The notes beneath the pieces are model-generated. The model saw only the letters and a program-made list of their open reading frames with translations. It had not been told where the DNA came from and made no database searches. Both the position numbers and the translations under genes were made by a program. Below are positions 42,606 through 56,123 of a DNA stretch of 64,000 bases, piece by piece. Each line of letters opens with the position of its first letter. The first letter of the stretch is position 1. Location: positions 1,185,501 to 1,249,500 of the forward strand of contig NC_088101.1 in assembly GCF_036370855.1 (NCBI RefSeq), in the 5' to 3' direction. The stretch comes from Dromaius novaehollandiae (lineage: Eukaryota; Chordata; Aves; Casuariiformes; Dromaiidae).

Positions 42606-45600
42606 ACCTAATTTTCCACTTGCTAGGTTGGTAACATTTGGTTTGGGAATAAAGACCATGTTGTGTTTTTTTATCTTTGTGGCGATATTGTTTGTGCTCC
42701 TGTCATGAACTCTGCCTTAAAGAGATTGATGTCTAGGAGATAGTATGTAGCAAACACATATGTGTTAGACTTATTCAGACCTCTGCAATTTTTTTTTTCA
42801 GTGAATTTCAGATCTCTCCTCAGGATTTTGATGAGTACATTGATCACTGAACCCAAACATGAATATATTTCCTATATTACCTTGCATAAAGATGTGGTTT
42901 TAGTAATGGTATCTGAACAAATGTTTATTTCCTCTGTGACCACTTCAGCTACATTAGCAGCAGGCCAAAACTTGTATCTCTCCTCCCTGCTTGTTCTTCT
43001 CTGTGGGTTCACAATATTCAACTTTTTTACCTCTTTTCCAGATTCCTGTTGACTTTGGTGGGTTCAGAATGGCACGCTTCCCACTGACCCACTGGAAATG
43101 AGGCAGAGGAAAAGTGTCCCTTTCTTACAACATTGAAGGCAATTAAAAACTCTCCAAAGAATACCCGAGTTCATTATTACATAAGGAGACTGTGTCATGC
43201 TCTTTTATTTCATCAGATGCTAAAAATGAGTCTTCTTGGCCAGAAACATGTTTAATGGCCAGTGCCTTTCCTAGCGCAAGGGACAATTAATTCTTTGCTG
43301 TGAATGTCATATTCAGATCTAATAAAAGATAGTGCCAACTGCTACTAAAGGCATGATCCTGGGAATCACTATCCAGCAAATTGAACTGCGTGCCTGAAGA
43401 TGGGCTGGTGGTCTCAGGTGAATAAATTTCAGGCATGAAGCCTTGATTTTTTCAGCTTAGATTTTAGCTAACCCCTTTTTTAAAGCAGGAGATAGGCACA
43501 TTTAATATTTCTAGTTCTCTGTGGAAGAAGAGAAAATGTTACTGAAGTCTTATTTCCACTGACAATGGCGTTACCTAAGAGCTTCCCAGCTAATTTTTAC
43601 TATGTAGGACCAGTGTCTGTACTTAATTCTTTGGCCATGTCCCTGACATTTTCTTTGCTAATTTGGCACTTCAGTGAAAAAAGGGCATTTGCTGGCTCAC
43701 CCTATCAGTCTTGATACTGTTTTATTATATTCAGAGGTGAACTGTCCATTTAAATTAAGCAGCTGCAACAATTTCTTTGTGAATCTGACAAGCAGGCATG
43801 TGAAAGATGACAATCTTTCAAAAGCAAGGTACCGTGGTTCTTTAAAATAGCTCCTGTCTCTTCGAAGATCATTACATCACAAAACTTTTCTTCGAAGACT
43901 ATCTTCTTGAACAACATCAATTGCAAGAGGATAAAACTCAGCACTTTCAATAACACCAAAAAGGTATTGTAGGATGAATAGAATTAAGTTTGGTTAATTT
44001 GCTCTGTCTCAACAAATGCCAACTTTTCAAAAACCTCACTTTAGAGTTATTTCACATTTTCTTTTTGTGCCCTTGTCTTCATTTTGTGTATGTCCTTAAT
44101 CCTTTAATACTTCTTCTTATCTTTACATGTTTGTTCAGAATCCTTAATATTTGGTAGAGCCCTTTTTCAATCAAGTTTTAAACTTGTCAAGGAACAGTAA
44201 ATAAGCATAGTATTACAGATTAGATAAAAAGGTTATTAAAGTCACATCAATGCAATCCATATTAATACCTGAACTGTCATGAGGCTTCATACCACTGCAG
44301 CTCAGAGGGGATCTAAAATGTCTTAATCCCTAAAATATAGAATAGTAAGAAAGATGTTACATTTTGACTTTTAGGCCTGCAGCATGTGCATAAAACCAAT
44401 GCTCTCCAAGGGCACACTGAGGGCCATTCATGCAAAGGAAGAAATGAAATTAAAATAAGGCAACTTGAGTTCCTGTGGGACTTTCTGTCTATTTCCTAAG
44501 TATTTGCCTGTATGGATTTATTATTTTGTTGCTGATGCTCTTGAATCAGTCGGGATTTGTATCTGCAAAACTACTTTTAAAGAACCTGGGATGGGGAAAA
44601 GGTAAACTTCATTATAAGTTCACAGGAAATATTATATTCATAAAATGGCTGTTCTTTACAGCTGCTGTTGAAACAACTCCATTTCTCCAAGTTATCTGAA
44701 TATTTTCTGTTTACAAAATATTTCCACTTGTGTTTTAGTGCTGGAAATTTCTCCAGCTTTATGACTTCTACAAAGGCATGTTATGTTCATTACTGTCTCC
44801 ATAAAAACTAGCGATTTGATAGAAGCCATGCACTTTATGAGCTGTCATGGGATATGCAGCAAATTATGTTTAGACTGGGAAGAGGGAGATGACAAACATC
44901 ATAAAGTTCTCCATCTTCTCAGCCAATTTCAATCTGGTGCCTTCCTTTCAGTTCGAAATGTTAAGTGATCTATTTCTCTGCACAGCAGAATACATTAGCT
45001 GTCTATTTTCCCAGACTTTGGCTAGAGTAAGTGAGTGATGTGACTCACCTGAAGCCCCCTGAGGAGCAATACAGGCTATGGGGTGATGGAAGCTCTGTAG
45101 TTCTTTGCCCTTCTCCTCAGCAGCAGGAGACAGAAGGGGACCAAGGCCATTCTTCTTGTTTTTATGCAGACTTGAAAGTCTTTTAAGGAAGGAAATATTA
45201 GTGCTGCCATATAGAGTGGTAGAGTTAGTAGGATAATAGCAAGTGCAGGGCATTGTATACAAGCAGAGAAGGCTGCAACAAGAGGAATCAGACCTGGCTG
45301 AGAAACATCCTGAGCTTTGGTAAAAAGGAAAACTCTGTTAAGCAGGGCTTTTCAGAGAAGATCAGAACCAGGCTGGATCTGCAGAGTACCATGAAGAATG
45401 GAGCAATGGTACCGGTTAGTGCACAGGGCAAATGGAAGTGTCTTTCCTCAAGCTACCAGGCTCCTAACAGATGCTGCTGCATGTTAGCTCCCCAGGAGAT
45501 GTGTTTCAGTTTACTTCTGTAAGATTTACCTTAAAACCCCAGAAATGTACTTTAAAACCTCCTGGAAAAAAAAGCTGTTCTGTGAAAAACTCAGTTTCTA

Positions 45601-47019
45601 GAAGACAAAAAAGATTGTTTTGGGGAAAGAATTGAAAACATAAACAAAGGACTCAAGATCCTAAGGGAAAATAAAAACACCTCCCTTTTTTAGCTTGAAA
45701 GCCATGAGAGCTTAAGTCTTATGATTTTCATGGGACTGAGGCTAGCAAAATCATACTGGCTTCTTTGTCTTTTGGGATCTCCCAAAGGTAGGGAGGGCTC
45801 CCAGAAGTCCATACTTATGTCTAGTCTCAGGTATTTTTGAGAATATTGACCAGACAAATGTGAGAAAGAAAAGAAGAAAGCCTACCAGAGATTCTCCTCT
45901 ATCAATCAGTTCTTATTTAATAGGGAATTTCAGCTGCTCACTCAACACATACTGAAAGTTTCCTTGAGTTTGGAAAACATGGTGAGCAAAGAGTCCATCT
46001 AATGAAGATGCTGTGACTTGAGCTGTGTCTCAGAAAGAGACAGCAAAATATCTGGCATTGCTTGAAGGGTTTAATGAAACATGAACATGTTTCTTTAATG
46101 TGCTGTATGACAGACTACCCCCCGCCCCCAGGTGCTGGAGAGGCTGTTTCCACTAAATAGTGGCTGCATATTATGTATTCAATTGGAGTATTGTAGTGAG
46201 TTGGTCATAGCAAAGCCTCCCAGGACCCTAAGGAAACAGAGAGGAGAGTATCCCACATGAATCTGAATGGTGTCGTGGCCACCTCTTTGCTAGTTCCTGA
46301 GTTGAAACAGTTTGAGCTCTAAGGTGCCTTCTCATCTTAGGTAGCAATGTAGGTGTAAGAGACAGGATCTAGTTTCCTGAGAGCCATGAAGATCAGCTTT
46401 CAATAAAAGATGCAGACTCTCCTCCACACCAATAGATCCTGAGATATATGACCTTGAGATTTGCCCTGAACTGAGCAATGCTCACCCTTGGCCTTAGCGC
46501 AGCCTGGGTTTGGGGGAGGAATTCCACATTTGGGAGGAGAAAAGGAAAGGTCTCTAGTTTGCTTTACTGAAGCAGAAGATGCATGAAGCTACTCCTGGGT
46601 CAGGAACAGGAGAATGCATTGGTTTTGGATCATAGGGGTAGGAATGTACATAGGTGAAAAGCGTCCTTCTCTGGAGTCTACCACTTGCCAGTTCTGGCAC
46701 AGAACTGGGCAATGCTCAGTATGTGCTGCACACTCGGCTACATGTGTTTTCTCAGGACAGTGTTCATATAAAGGATATATGGTGGGGCTGGATGATATTT
46801 GAATGGAGGATCAGCATCTGACAAGAGAAAACATGAATCTGGGAGCAGCTCCCCAAAACACATTCTGTCTCTGACATTCACTATCCACACAGTCTCCTGC
46901 CTCCTTCACTACACAGTAGAGCACTTGACCTGTGTTCCTGTGGCATGCTGGCATCTAGCACACAAGAGCAGCCGAGGATGCATTTGCCTCCTGGAAGTGC
47001 AGGTTTGTTACAGATGCAT
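42606..47019. other. Non-coding, no recognised gene
   Basis: Only short chance frames are present and no repeat was recognised. T tract at about 42789-42799. Confidence 0.45.
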
Positions 47020-47166
47020 GAGGATAATGAGGAGAGGTGAGGGAAGGGGGGCAGGGGGAAAGGAAAGGGGAAGGAGAAGGAGGAGGAGAAGAAGGGGGAG
47101 GAGAAGGAGGATGAGAACAAGGAGGAGGAGGTGAAGTAGGCAAAGGAAGAGGAGAAGAAGGAGAAA
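47020..47166. repeat. Polypurine (GGA/GAA) tract
   Basis: About 150 bases almost purely A and G on the plus strand (GGAGAAGGAGGAGGAG-type words) with few interruptions. Such tracts can form triplex (H-) DNA. The charged open frames across it are artefacts of the repeat. Confidence 0.85.
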
Positions 47167-47505
47167 GGCAAACCCAAAGAGCTTAAATCAAGGTCACCAC
47201 TGAGATTTGGGTCAATTTTGCTAGTCTTTGGATGAACACTGACATCTAAGACAGTCTTGTCTGAGTAAGGCTTGGGGAAGCATTGCACGTGAGAGTTTCT
47301 GAGAACCAAGGGCTCTTTGCTAAGCCATTTCATAGTTGGAGAGTAGATCAGCCTGCATGGAGCCAGTTGAGAAACAACCTCTCAGTAATGTGTTCTCCTA
47401 AATTAGGTTCCTAGTGCTTCTAATTAGTACTATCAGTTGCTTTTCAACGGAGTGTCTTGTGTCTTGTTTTGGGAAGTCCCTGATTTATGACTCAGGTGCC
47501 CTCAG

Positions 47506-47712
47506 CATATATATGTATATGTGTGTGTGTATGTGTGTGTGTATATATATATATATATATGTATATAAAAAAGTCTATACAGGCATCTATATCATATATA
47601 ATATCATTTACATATCTGTATAGATGTATACACATATACATACATATGTATATACATATAAATGTATACCTATGCATAACATCATATATAAGTATATATA
47701 CATATATACATA
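47506..47712. repeat. TG/TA microsatellite and AT-rich palindromic tract
   Basis: Positions 47506-47567 alternate purine and pyrimidine without a break (TA, TG, then TA repeats). The sequence continues as imperfect CATATA/TATATG words to about 47712. Confidence 0.85.
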
Positions 47713-47819
47713 AACATCATACTGATATTTGCGGCTAGTGAAAGTATTGTAGCAGTCATGGTGCCAAGGAGGATGCTTGCTAAGATGACGTAGTCATTCC
47801 TAATCACCCTTAAAATGCC

Positions 47820-47950
47820 AAACTGGATGTTATTTGTACAGGTTCTGGTCGTGGCCTGGGATCCCACTGAGCTAGGCACTACACAGGCACAGATGGGACA
47901 GAGGGTCTCTCCTTCCAAGAGATGATGACTGCAGGGTGGAGGGTTCGCTC
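47820..47950 (+). repeat. Possible old amniote interspersed repeat fragment
   Basis: Words such as GATCCCACTGAGCTAGGCAC followed by an ACA-rich stretch and GGGTCTCTCCTTCCAAGAG resemble a repeat I recall as common in sauropsid and other amniote genomes (form: ...GTGCTAGGCACTGTACA...). Low confidence without a library search. Confidence 0.3.
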
Positions 47951-50900
47951 TTTCTCCATGACGCTGATAAACTTTGCTGTACAAGCTCTTTGAATGATAA
48001 TACCTCCTTTCTGTGGCAGGCACGTTTGCATGTGCAAGTATTGCAGTTATCTTATGGGAATAGGAGCAACAAATAGGTTTGGAATGAAGCCCATTAGGGA
48101 GAGGTACATGAATGAATGACTAACTTTGCTGCTTTAAAGCAATGTCATCCCCATATGATAATACAGGAGAAAAAGGAAAATCTCTTGAAATAGAGAAAAG
48201 TTGCACTTAAACTCTTTCCTTACACCTTGCAGCAAATATTAATGAGTTTTTAACATGGACATTATGCTTCAGCTAAAGCCTGGGAGTCAGGAAGTAGGTG
48301 AGATTTTTCTATGAATATTGAGTACAAGAGAGAAAATGTAAAGATGAAAATCAGCATCTGTTATACATAGTCAGAAAAATCTCACATGAAAATTTTTGAA
48401 TGTCTGATTGGTTTATCAGAAATGCTGCACCCTGCAGGCACCCTGCACTCAAATCTCCCTGGGAAGGTCATTTGTCCCCATAGGTAAATCATGCTATATT
48501 CCTACAACTCTTGCAAGTTGCTGCTGGACAGTGGAGTGTGATGCAGAAGAAATGCCAGACACCAGTGTTGGCTTTTCTGTGGGCCTGTGAGTCAATTCCC
48601 TGAATAGTGGTATCTGAGTGCCCTGAAAATATGCTACCCTGGTTTCGGTAGCAAGCAAGCAGTGGATCGCTTGCCTAGAGAGACAGCTGAGCGAGAGCTT
48701 TATTAAACTGCTTCTGCTCTCTTCTTCACAGTGCACAGACTGGACTGGCACCATTGCCCCCACTTGGGACTCCCTTCACACAGGTCATAGAGAATGGCAG
48801 GGGAGAGCCAGGTCTTAAAAATAATGGCATATAGCCTTGGTATAGAGAGTATGGAGGAGCCTCCAAGAAGTTTCTAAGGGGGTTTGGCTACTTAGGAGAT
48901 TTCCCGGTTTTTCTTCCCAGGTGACTGGATGCTTCCAGGCTGTATCACTCATTGCTGGGGTGCCACCCAGCCAGTGCTGACACTGCTGGCCCAGCTTGTA
49001 TACTTTCTGTGCTCAAACAAGAGGTTTTTCTGGGTCTACATCCTGTCCCACCTTGTACTGTTACACTGCACGTGGTCCCTGCCCTCCTGAAGTCAGCAAA
49101 AGGAGCAGGAACGGCCATGTCTCTAGGATAGCCCTCAGCTCCAAAATGTGCCTCCTACCACATCTATAATATCTAGCTTACTAAAATACGAGTTTAGTTT
49201 TTAAGATCTGGCTTGCCTAATGGATACCCTGAAAGCCTTTTTGCTGTGTAGACAGCAAGTCATGTTAGTCCCATGAGCTACACTTAGGGAAAGAAGCCAT
49301 TTCTTATACCCCCTCACCTGCTTTCTGTATCCTTAAACCCCATGGCCTACACAGAGCAGTGTGGGGTTGTGGTGCCCTGGGGTGGGGGTCAGTTAGTAGC
49401 AGAGTGGAGGTGACTGACTGGTAGCGTCCATGATCTGAGGAAATGGGTCAGGTCCACGTCTCTGGAAGACAAACAGAAAAAAACGCTACTGTGCTGCTGG
49501 AGGAAGTGACGTGGCTCCTGGTGAGTGACAGGCTGTTAAGGAGTGAGTGAAAGTATCTTGTCCATGTACCCAGTCATGGTAATATCAAGGTGGATACCCA
49601 AGCAGGGGATGCTTGCTCATGCAGGTAGCTACAGCACTAGGTAACTGTGATGGGCTGTGAGCAGAGCTTATGGGCCAGAAGCTACTCGCACCATTGCCAT
49701 CCCTGCCAGATAATGCTCTGCTGCTCATGTCTATTTTGTAAAGTCTTGTTTGTTTTTCAGTCTGAATTACAGGTGATCCACCTGGAAGAATTGGAAGTGG
49801 TCACTAACAGAAATGACATCTTGCATATATCAACTGTGGCAGCAGAACTCTGGGAGGATGGGGCTACCTGTAGTCAGAGTGGCTTGGACGAAGGAGTACG
49901 GGACTGCAGAAATGATGGTATCCCTGGTAGTGGTACTCAAGGGAACTGTGTGTACTGCCCCAGGACTTGTGTGGAGCAAGCCTTCAAATGATGTGTCAGA
50001 TTTTCAGTGGGCGAACTTTGTATTAGGTGCAACCTGGAAGACAGTTGCAATCAAAGTGACTGAGTCCCAGCAAGCAGCATGAAGCCTTACAGAGACAGCA
50101 CAGAGTACTAGTTCAGGCAGTTCATTGATCTGAACAAACCGTGAAAGTGGCCACTACTCTAGAAAGTACATTAGCTAACCAGTGGAGGGGCATTTTTGAA
50201 TGGTCAATGACCAGGAATGGGGTATTTCATCTGTCATTACATCCTATAGTCATGCTATTGATTGGAGTTTGCTTATTTTTCTGTATTTGATTGTCTGTAT
50301 TGTTATACCTGGTGAAATGTCTTATGCTGGAATGCATGTTAGCACCGGCTAGCCAATACTGAGTTGCCAATAGCAAGAGGCTGGAACAATGGCATCACCC
50401 TCTCAGCAACCATAGTCCCAATATCCCTTGGGCTGATGGATATAGGGTGCCTGTCCTGTGACTACTACACCGTTGGTGATTTGTAACATACATAACAGAT
50501 CAAGGGGTGGAATGTGGCAAGAGCTGTAGGACTTTAGCTGTTTGTGAGCTGTAATTATGAAAATCAAATCTGTTCTTCAGTTTAGTGAATTCAAAACTAG
50601 ACACTCACTATCCAGTATAGAATTAGAAGAAATTATCCCTGCATTTTGTTGTGCACCTGGACTATCAATCAGTGTGCAAATACGGAGCTGGTACACTCTT
50701 ACAAAGCAATTTTTTTTTGATGGCTTAAAATTACATTGTGAAATTATCAGAAATAAGCAGCATTGCAGTTTTCATAGTCATTTGCATTGATGAAAGGTGA
50801 GCATTAAATTTTTCCCAAGGAAGGTGAGAATTTACTGAACTGAGCCAAAAAGATTTCCAACAATACATTTTCTTGCCCCTAATGAAAAACTGAGCTTTAT

Positions 50901-53089
50901 ATTTAGTGATGGAAATGTTTTCTTTCCTTTGAATTTCACAGGTTTTGTATAAAAAAGTTAGTGTATTTTTGTCTTGTTAAAACTTTCCAGGAAGTGACAT
51001 TGTTTACAATTGTTTTCTGCAGGTTCAAATGCATTAGATGCTGGGTGAAAATGTTATTTGCTTGCTTTAGAAGAGAGGTGAACATTGTGCTAGGTGCTCA
51101 TATGGCCCCTTCCGATCTGAGAAGTACCACCTAGTGCTCCCAATGAAAGCCAGGATCTGTTCAATCCCATATTTCTTGTAGAAGGCTTGGTGGGAGTTTG
51201 GTGCCTCAGAAAAGAATTCATAAGAGCCTTGCCAGAAGCCATGGCAGGACAGTGTCTATCTTAAAACCTGGGCATGGCAGAATTTAGCTTTGTTATTCAG
51301 TATTCCCTCAACACCTCTCTCCATGTGGGTCCAGCTGCCTTGAAGCCCTCTGAGTCCCCTTAAAATATAGACCTGGACACGCTCCTGTTTTGCTGTGTGG
51401 TGAGGAGATGGGGAGATGTCTATGTAACCACAAGGCAGTTAGAAGACTCACTCAAATGCATTCAATTTCTTCACTGGAGAGAGATCAATGCTATCTTTCC
51501 AATTTCCTCGGGGGGCTACCTGAGCCACCAGCAGAGGAGCATCTAGCTTGTTAGGTGTTTGAATGCCATGAGCCTCCAGTTCCTCAGTGCATATCATGAC
51601 TGAAGCATTTCAGGGCAAGACTAGACTGGAAGCACAGCTCTGTGGGCCTGGGACTTCTTTGGCTGAGAACAGAGGACTGTGGGACCAATATAGCCACATG
51701 GAGGCTTTAGAAGCTCAGTTTGGGTCTTTGCACTAAGATTTCATCCAAGGTTGGGTTTGGCTGTGATTCTGCAGCCCTATCCATCTTCATTTGTGCACTG
51801 TCTCATTCTCCTTTGCGTCATCTCTTTGCCTTAAGCTAAACTTTAAGGACAGGGGCCTGCATGGCTCTCTGTGTTGCCGTCAGCATTTACCACAGGCCAA
51901 GACTGATGGTCTGAATCCTGAAAAGCATGTTTTGGCAGAGGGCGTTTAGAAACTTAGTCCCAGGGGAGGTTAAGAGGGGACCTTGATCATGGTCTGCAAG
52001 CACAGATGTGAAAGACTTCTGTCAACAGGGGCAGTTTAATGTAGCAGCAAGCACAATGAGATCTGGCAGCTAGAAGCAGAAGGCAGACCCTGCAGGTAAA
52101 AAATGAGGGGGAGATTTTTGAAATTAGGGTAATTAACCTTTGAAGCACTGCATCTAGACACGCACTGGATCTTCCATTACTACCCCACTGGAGTCTTTAA
52201 AACAGAAATGTGTTCCTTTCTGTACTAGATGGGAAAAAGGCAGGGTTTGTGAAGGGATCTTATTTGGCCCTTCATCTACAGAAGTCAGATCTCTGTGTTT
52301 CCTTAAGGCCTTTGTGCCAAGGCCTGGGATCTCCAACTCCGCTGGGGATCTGCATGCATCAGAACAGGTGTTTGTGTTTGTTCATGTGTTTGGTGCCTGC
52401 AGTTTTTGCCAGACAGAGAATGGGGACACTGGCTTTTATCTGCAAGGTATAAGCCACACAGATACTGAGCATGAATTATTTTCCATTAGCTTGGTGTTTT
52501 TCTCCTCTAGTTTTCACCTGGAACAAATCCCCCATCACCCATAAGCCTACCATTGCCTGCATTCAAGGAAACAGTGAAGGGCAAGTACTCGCTTGTCATT
52601 GACAGCTTCTTGGGGCAAGACTGCCAAAGCTGACTGACAGGGTGTACCCCAAAATTAATAATATTTGACATAAAACAACAGCATGGGGTCAGGCTGCATA
52701 GCCCAGGTCTCTGTGTCCAAGAGGCAGGTTGTAGCATGTTCACAGGGGAAGAGCACAACAAAATCCTGCATGGAGTCCAGTAACTTGGGCTTGGCTAAAG
52801 CTGATCCCCACTGCTAAACTGAGCAAAGCAGATTCTGAGAATGGTTAAAAATAGATGTTTAGCTCCCAGTTTGAATTGGTCTGGCTCAGTTTCCTTGCCC
52901 TTATTTTCTCATGCCTTTCTTGGCTAGACTATAGAGTTCTGTACACTTCCCACTGCAAGAGATTTAGACGTTACTCTCAATCTTCTTCATGATAAACCTG
53001 AATGAGCACTTTAGGTCTCTTGTTGCAGAGAATTTTCTCTGCACTCAACTCATTATCTGTGCTCTCTACCCCCGCCCCAGCTTTATGAC
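47951..53089. other. Non-coding, no recognised gene
   Basis: Includes a moderately GC-richer stretch (about 48620-49140) and a 114-codon plus-strand frame (49647-49991) overlapping an 89-codon frame (49813-50082). Neither matches a family I know. Confidence 0.45.
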
Positions 53090-54032
53090 ACCCTTTAAGA
53101 AATGTGGATACTAGAATTGCAAGCAGTCTTCTAACACTGATTTGTTTACTCATCTGTGGATTGTCAGGATTTCTCTACTGTCCTAAAATCATGGGGCTAC
53201 ATGTTGTCCACTGTTCCTAGCAGCCTTTTCAGATACACAGCCTTCAGAGATCCTGTTCTTAGTGGCCTGATCTTCTGTCTTCAAGTGTTACTCTTTGTTT
53301 TCAGCAAAATGTACCAGCAGCAATTTTCATTTTCACTTCCAGTGCATTGATCAAAGCATTAAAGGATGCCATGCCTAGAGATAGTCCCTGCGAAGCCCTG
53401 CTGGAAATGTCCTCATTTGTTGACTGTTCCACTATGACAGTTTCCCTCTGAAATCAGTTATTTAGTCCTTAATCCATTCAGTGCATTTTGCTGATGTTGT
53501 ATAATACTGTTTCTGTGAACAAAATGTCTTTAGTGGGAGATCAAAGTATCTATGCTTGTGTAATTTCATTTATCAACCAAATCCAAATCAGATCTGTCTG
53601 ACAAGCTCTGTTGTCTATAAAACTATGTTAAATGGGTATTAATCCTGTTCCCATCTATTTGTTCTTCAGACACGCAAGCCCATGTCAGTTTTTCCATTAT
53701 TTTGTTCAGGGTGGGTGTCATATATGATTCATCCTATTTTAATGGATATTGGTGCAGCCTGATACCCTGTTAGTCCATTGGAGATTCCTTGCTAATTCAA
53801 GTTTATTAGATATTAGCATCAGCAAACTAGAGAGTGCCCTACCCAATTCTCTTGGAGCTATCTGATGCAAATTATGCAGGCTAGTTATTGTTCATCTCTT
53901 GGAAATAGTTTTTAATGTCATCCTTACTACTGGTCTGGAAAATTATTAGTCATTGTCATTATCACGGTTCTTTTAAAATAGAGATGAGAAAATTTTCCTG
54001 AAAATACCAAACTTCTCTGAATCGTTTACTAG

Positions 54033-54064
<32 letters not shown>

Positions 54065-54420
54065 CTGTCTCCATATTGACATGGACCTATACATAAGTTG
54101 AGACAGCTTTTATTTCAGACCAAATGCCTGTTATTTATACATCTCTCAGCCATGGATTTTTTTCCTTTATACCTGTAGCTTCCCTTTCCAGTTTTATGTT
54201 ACTTTGTAACTTCTAAATGCCATTCATTTCTATTTCTCTTTTTCCTCCACTTGTCATATATTCCCTTCACTTTCCCACTATATTAGAGAGAGCTTTACCA
54301 AAAATTGTCTTCTCTCTTGGTAGTATAATCATAGTTTTTAGTATAAACACTTGCTGTAAGGAACTTCCAATTCTAATTTACATTTTTATTTTCCTTTTCA
54401 ATCCATTTATCCCATAATTT
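53090..54420 (-). mobile_element. Probable old CR1/L3-like LINE fragment, antisense
   Basis: The plus strand shows the order of words I associate with the antisense of sauropsid CR1/L3 RT regions: a CCCTGCGAAGCCCTGCTGG-like word near 53386, CAAAATGTCTTTAGTGGGAGA near 53520, GACAAGCTCTG...ACTATGTTAA near 53600, and a later T-rich part. It is heavily decayed, with no open frame. A 26-base T tract (54038-54063) lies inside it. Confidence 0.4.
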
Positions 54421-55739
54421 TCCTTTGCTTTGGGAAATAATATTTTAAGTAATATATCTAAATAGAATTTAAGTAAAACTTTTGGAAATATCATGTATTT
54501 CCATAGAAGGTAAACAGAAAGCTATGTTTTCCTCAGCAAAAAAGGAAGTCTGCTGGTCTGTGATGGCAGGCCAGAGAGCACATGGCTAAAGACAACACAC
54601 CAAAGATTTAGGCTTGAGTCTTTAGTTTCTTCTACTTCAGCCTGATGGGATGGAATCCCAGTGATAGCAAAGTCTGTGATCAAATTCCTGTTCCCTTTGG
54701 TGAACCTGGGCTGGACATATGGAGCTTCTAGCTGTCCCTGTCACACTTCCCCGGTTAGGCACACATCAGACTATTCATATGATTCAGTAGAAGAGTGACA
54801 AAGGTGATGACCTGAGAGGGCATCTTCGAGACCATCATAAGGTCATCTGAGAGTATCCTCAGAAACTTTCTCTCAGGTCATTGCCTTCATCACCTGCTGA
54901 ATAACAAACCATGAAAATCCCATCTCTACAAAATGCTGGGAGAAGTTAATCGTTCAGGGTTGGCAATTTATCTCATGAGTAGGCCCACCAGTCTCTCCTG
55001 TGGGACACCACATTGAAACATATTGTCATACACCACCTCTTAATAGAAAGAGTTGTTTTCAGGAAGCAGAGACAGTAGATTAGGTTCACTGTTACTTCAT
55101 GCATAGGAGTAAACATGAATTAAATCATCTGTAAATTCTAGATAATCTATGGAGAGAGAGCTGCCTTTGAGATCCCAAGAAAAAATAAAAGAAATTGAAC
55201 TATTTGCATACAGTTTGCCTAAATGCTAATTTTGCCTTTAGGACAAAGTGTTTTTGCTCTTTCATAGTATGCCAGAAAGCAAATAATTGCATAGTTAAGA
55301 GGATTAAACTTGCCTGTAAATAAGTTTTCAAAACACAAAGACTCTTGCTCGTCTCTTGCCAACAAAGATAGCAAACACAGCAAAGATAGAAAGCAACAAA
55401 ATAATGAATAGTGTATCTGCATAGCATTGCTGGTCCCTTAAGTAAGCCGAACTGTTCACTGTTAGCTTGCTTTTGATCGACTAAATCAAGCATTATGGAG
55501 GATGATAAAGATTTGAGAACAAGATGCCTCTGTACCTACCTTGTGTTTGTAGAATGGCCTTAATCCATCCTAGGGAAGAAAGAGAAGGCATACTCCAGAA
55601 CAGGCTCTGCTTGCTCTCATGAAGCAAAGGAGATGTGATGGACCAAACATTTTCAACTGCCTGAGTCTCAGCATCTCTAGTTAACAGTACATCTCCCACT
55701 GCACAACTGCAGCCTTTGTAATCCCAGGGGCTCTGGTTT
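54421..55739. other. Non-coding, no recognised gene
   Basis: Contains a 12-bp inverted repeat ATGACCTGAGAG (54807-54818) and CTCTCAGGTCAT (54870-54881). Otherwise ordinary sequence with short chance frames, the longest being 97 codons on the minus strand (55200-55493), not recognised. Confidence 0.45.
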
Positions 55740-56123
55740 TGTGGCTGTCAGGGAGCAGCAAGGGCTAGCTGCTCCCTAAGAAAGGCAAGACAAGAGCTGA
55801 GGGTGGCCAGAGCACAGGCTAGGCAGGTCCCACAGCACCTGAGCCAGGTGAGAAGAGCAGCAGTGGTGATAGAAACAGGTCCTATTGACAGTCCAATGAT
55901 CATCAGGCAAAAACAAGATAACAAATCAGGTCTGAAAATAATCCAGGAAATGCAAACAATAATTCAGGACCAGGACTAAGATCAAGCACACCTGCAGCAT
56001 AACCCAGACCAGGCACAATCTTAAATGGAGCTCCTGGGCCCTTGAAAAGAGGGGGTGGGTAGAGGCCCCAGGTGAGGCAGATTGGGGCACTTAAGGCCTA
56101 TTGGTGCACACAGAGCCCTGACA
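55740..56123 (+). repeat. LTR-like interspersed repeat, copy 2
   Basis: Starts TGTGGCTGTCAGGG and ends GAGCCCTGACA. Shares both ends and the final ~100 bp with the element at 38260-38812 but lacks its internal tandem units. The flanks (CTGGTTT on the left, GTACTG on the right) show no duplication. Confidence 0.65.

Noticed and set aside
46799..47134. Arginine-rich 111-codon frame and minus-strand serine/phenylalanine-rich frames
   Set aside because: They are products of the polypurine tract read in different frames, not a gene.
49647..50082. Two overlapping frames considered as a transposase-derived gene
   Set aside because: No catalytic or DNA-binding motif of Harbinger, hAT or Tc1/mariner families could be seen.
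54807..54881. 12-bp inverted repeat with a 51-base loop
   Set aside because: Isolated, with no supporting copies or context. Recorded only as a note within its region.
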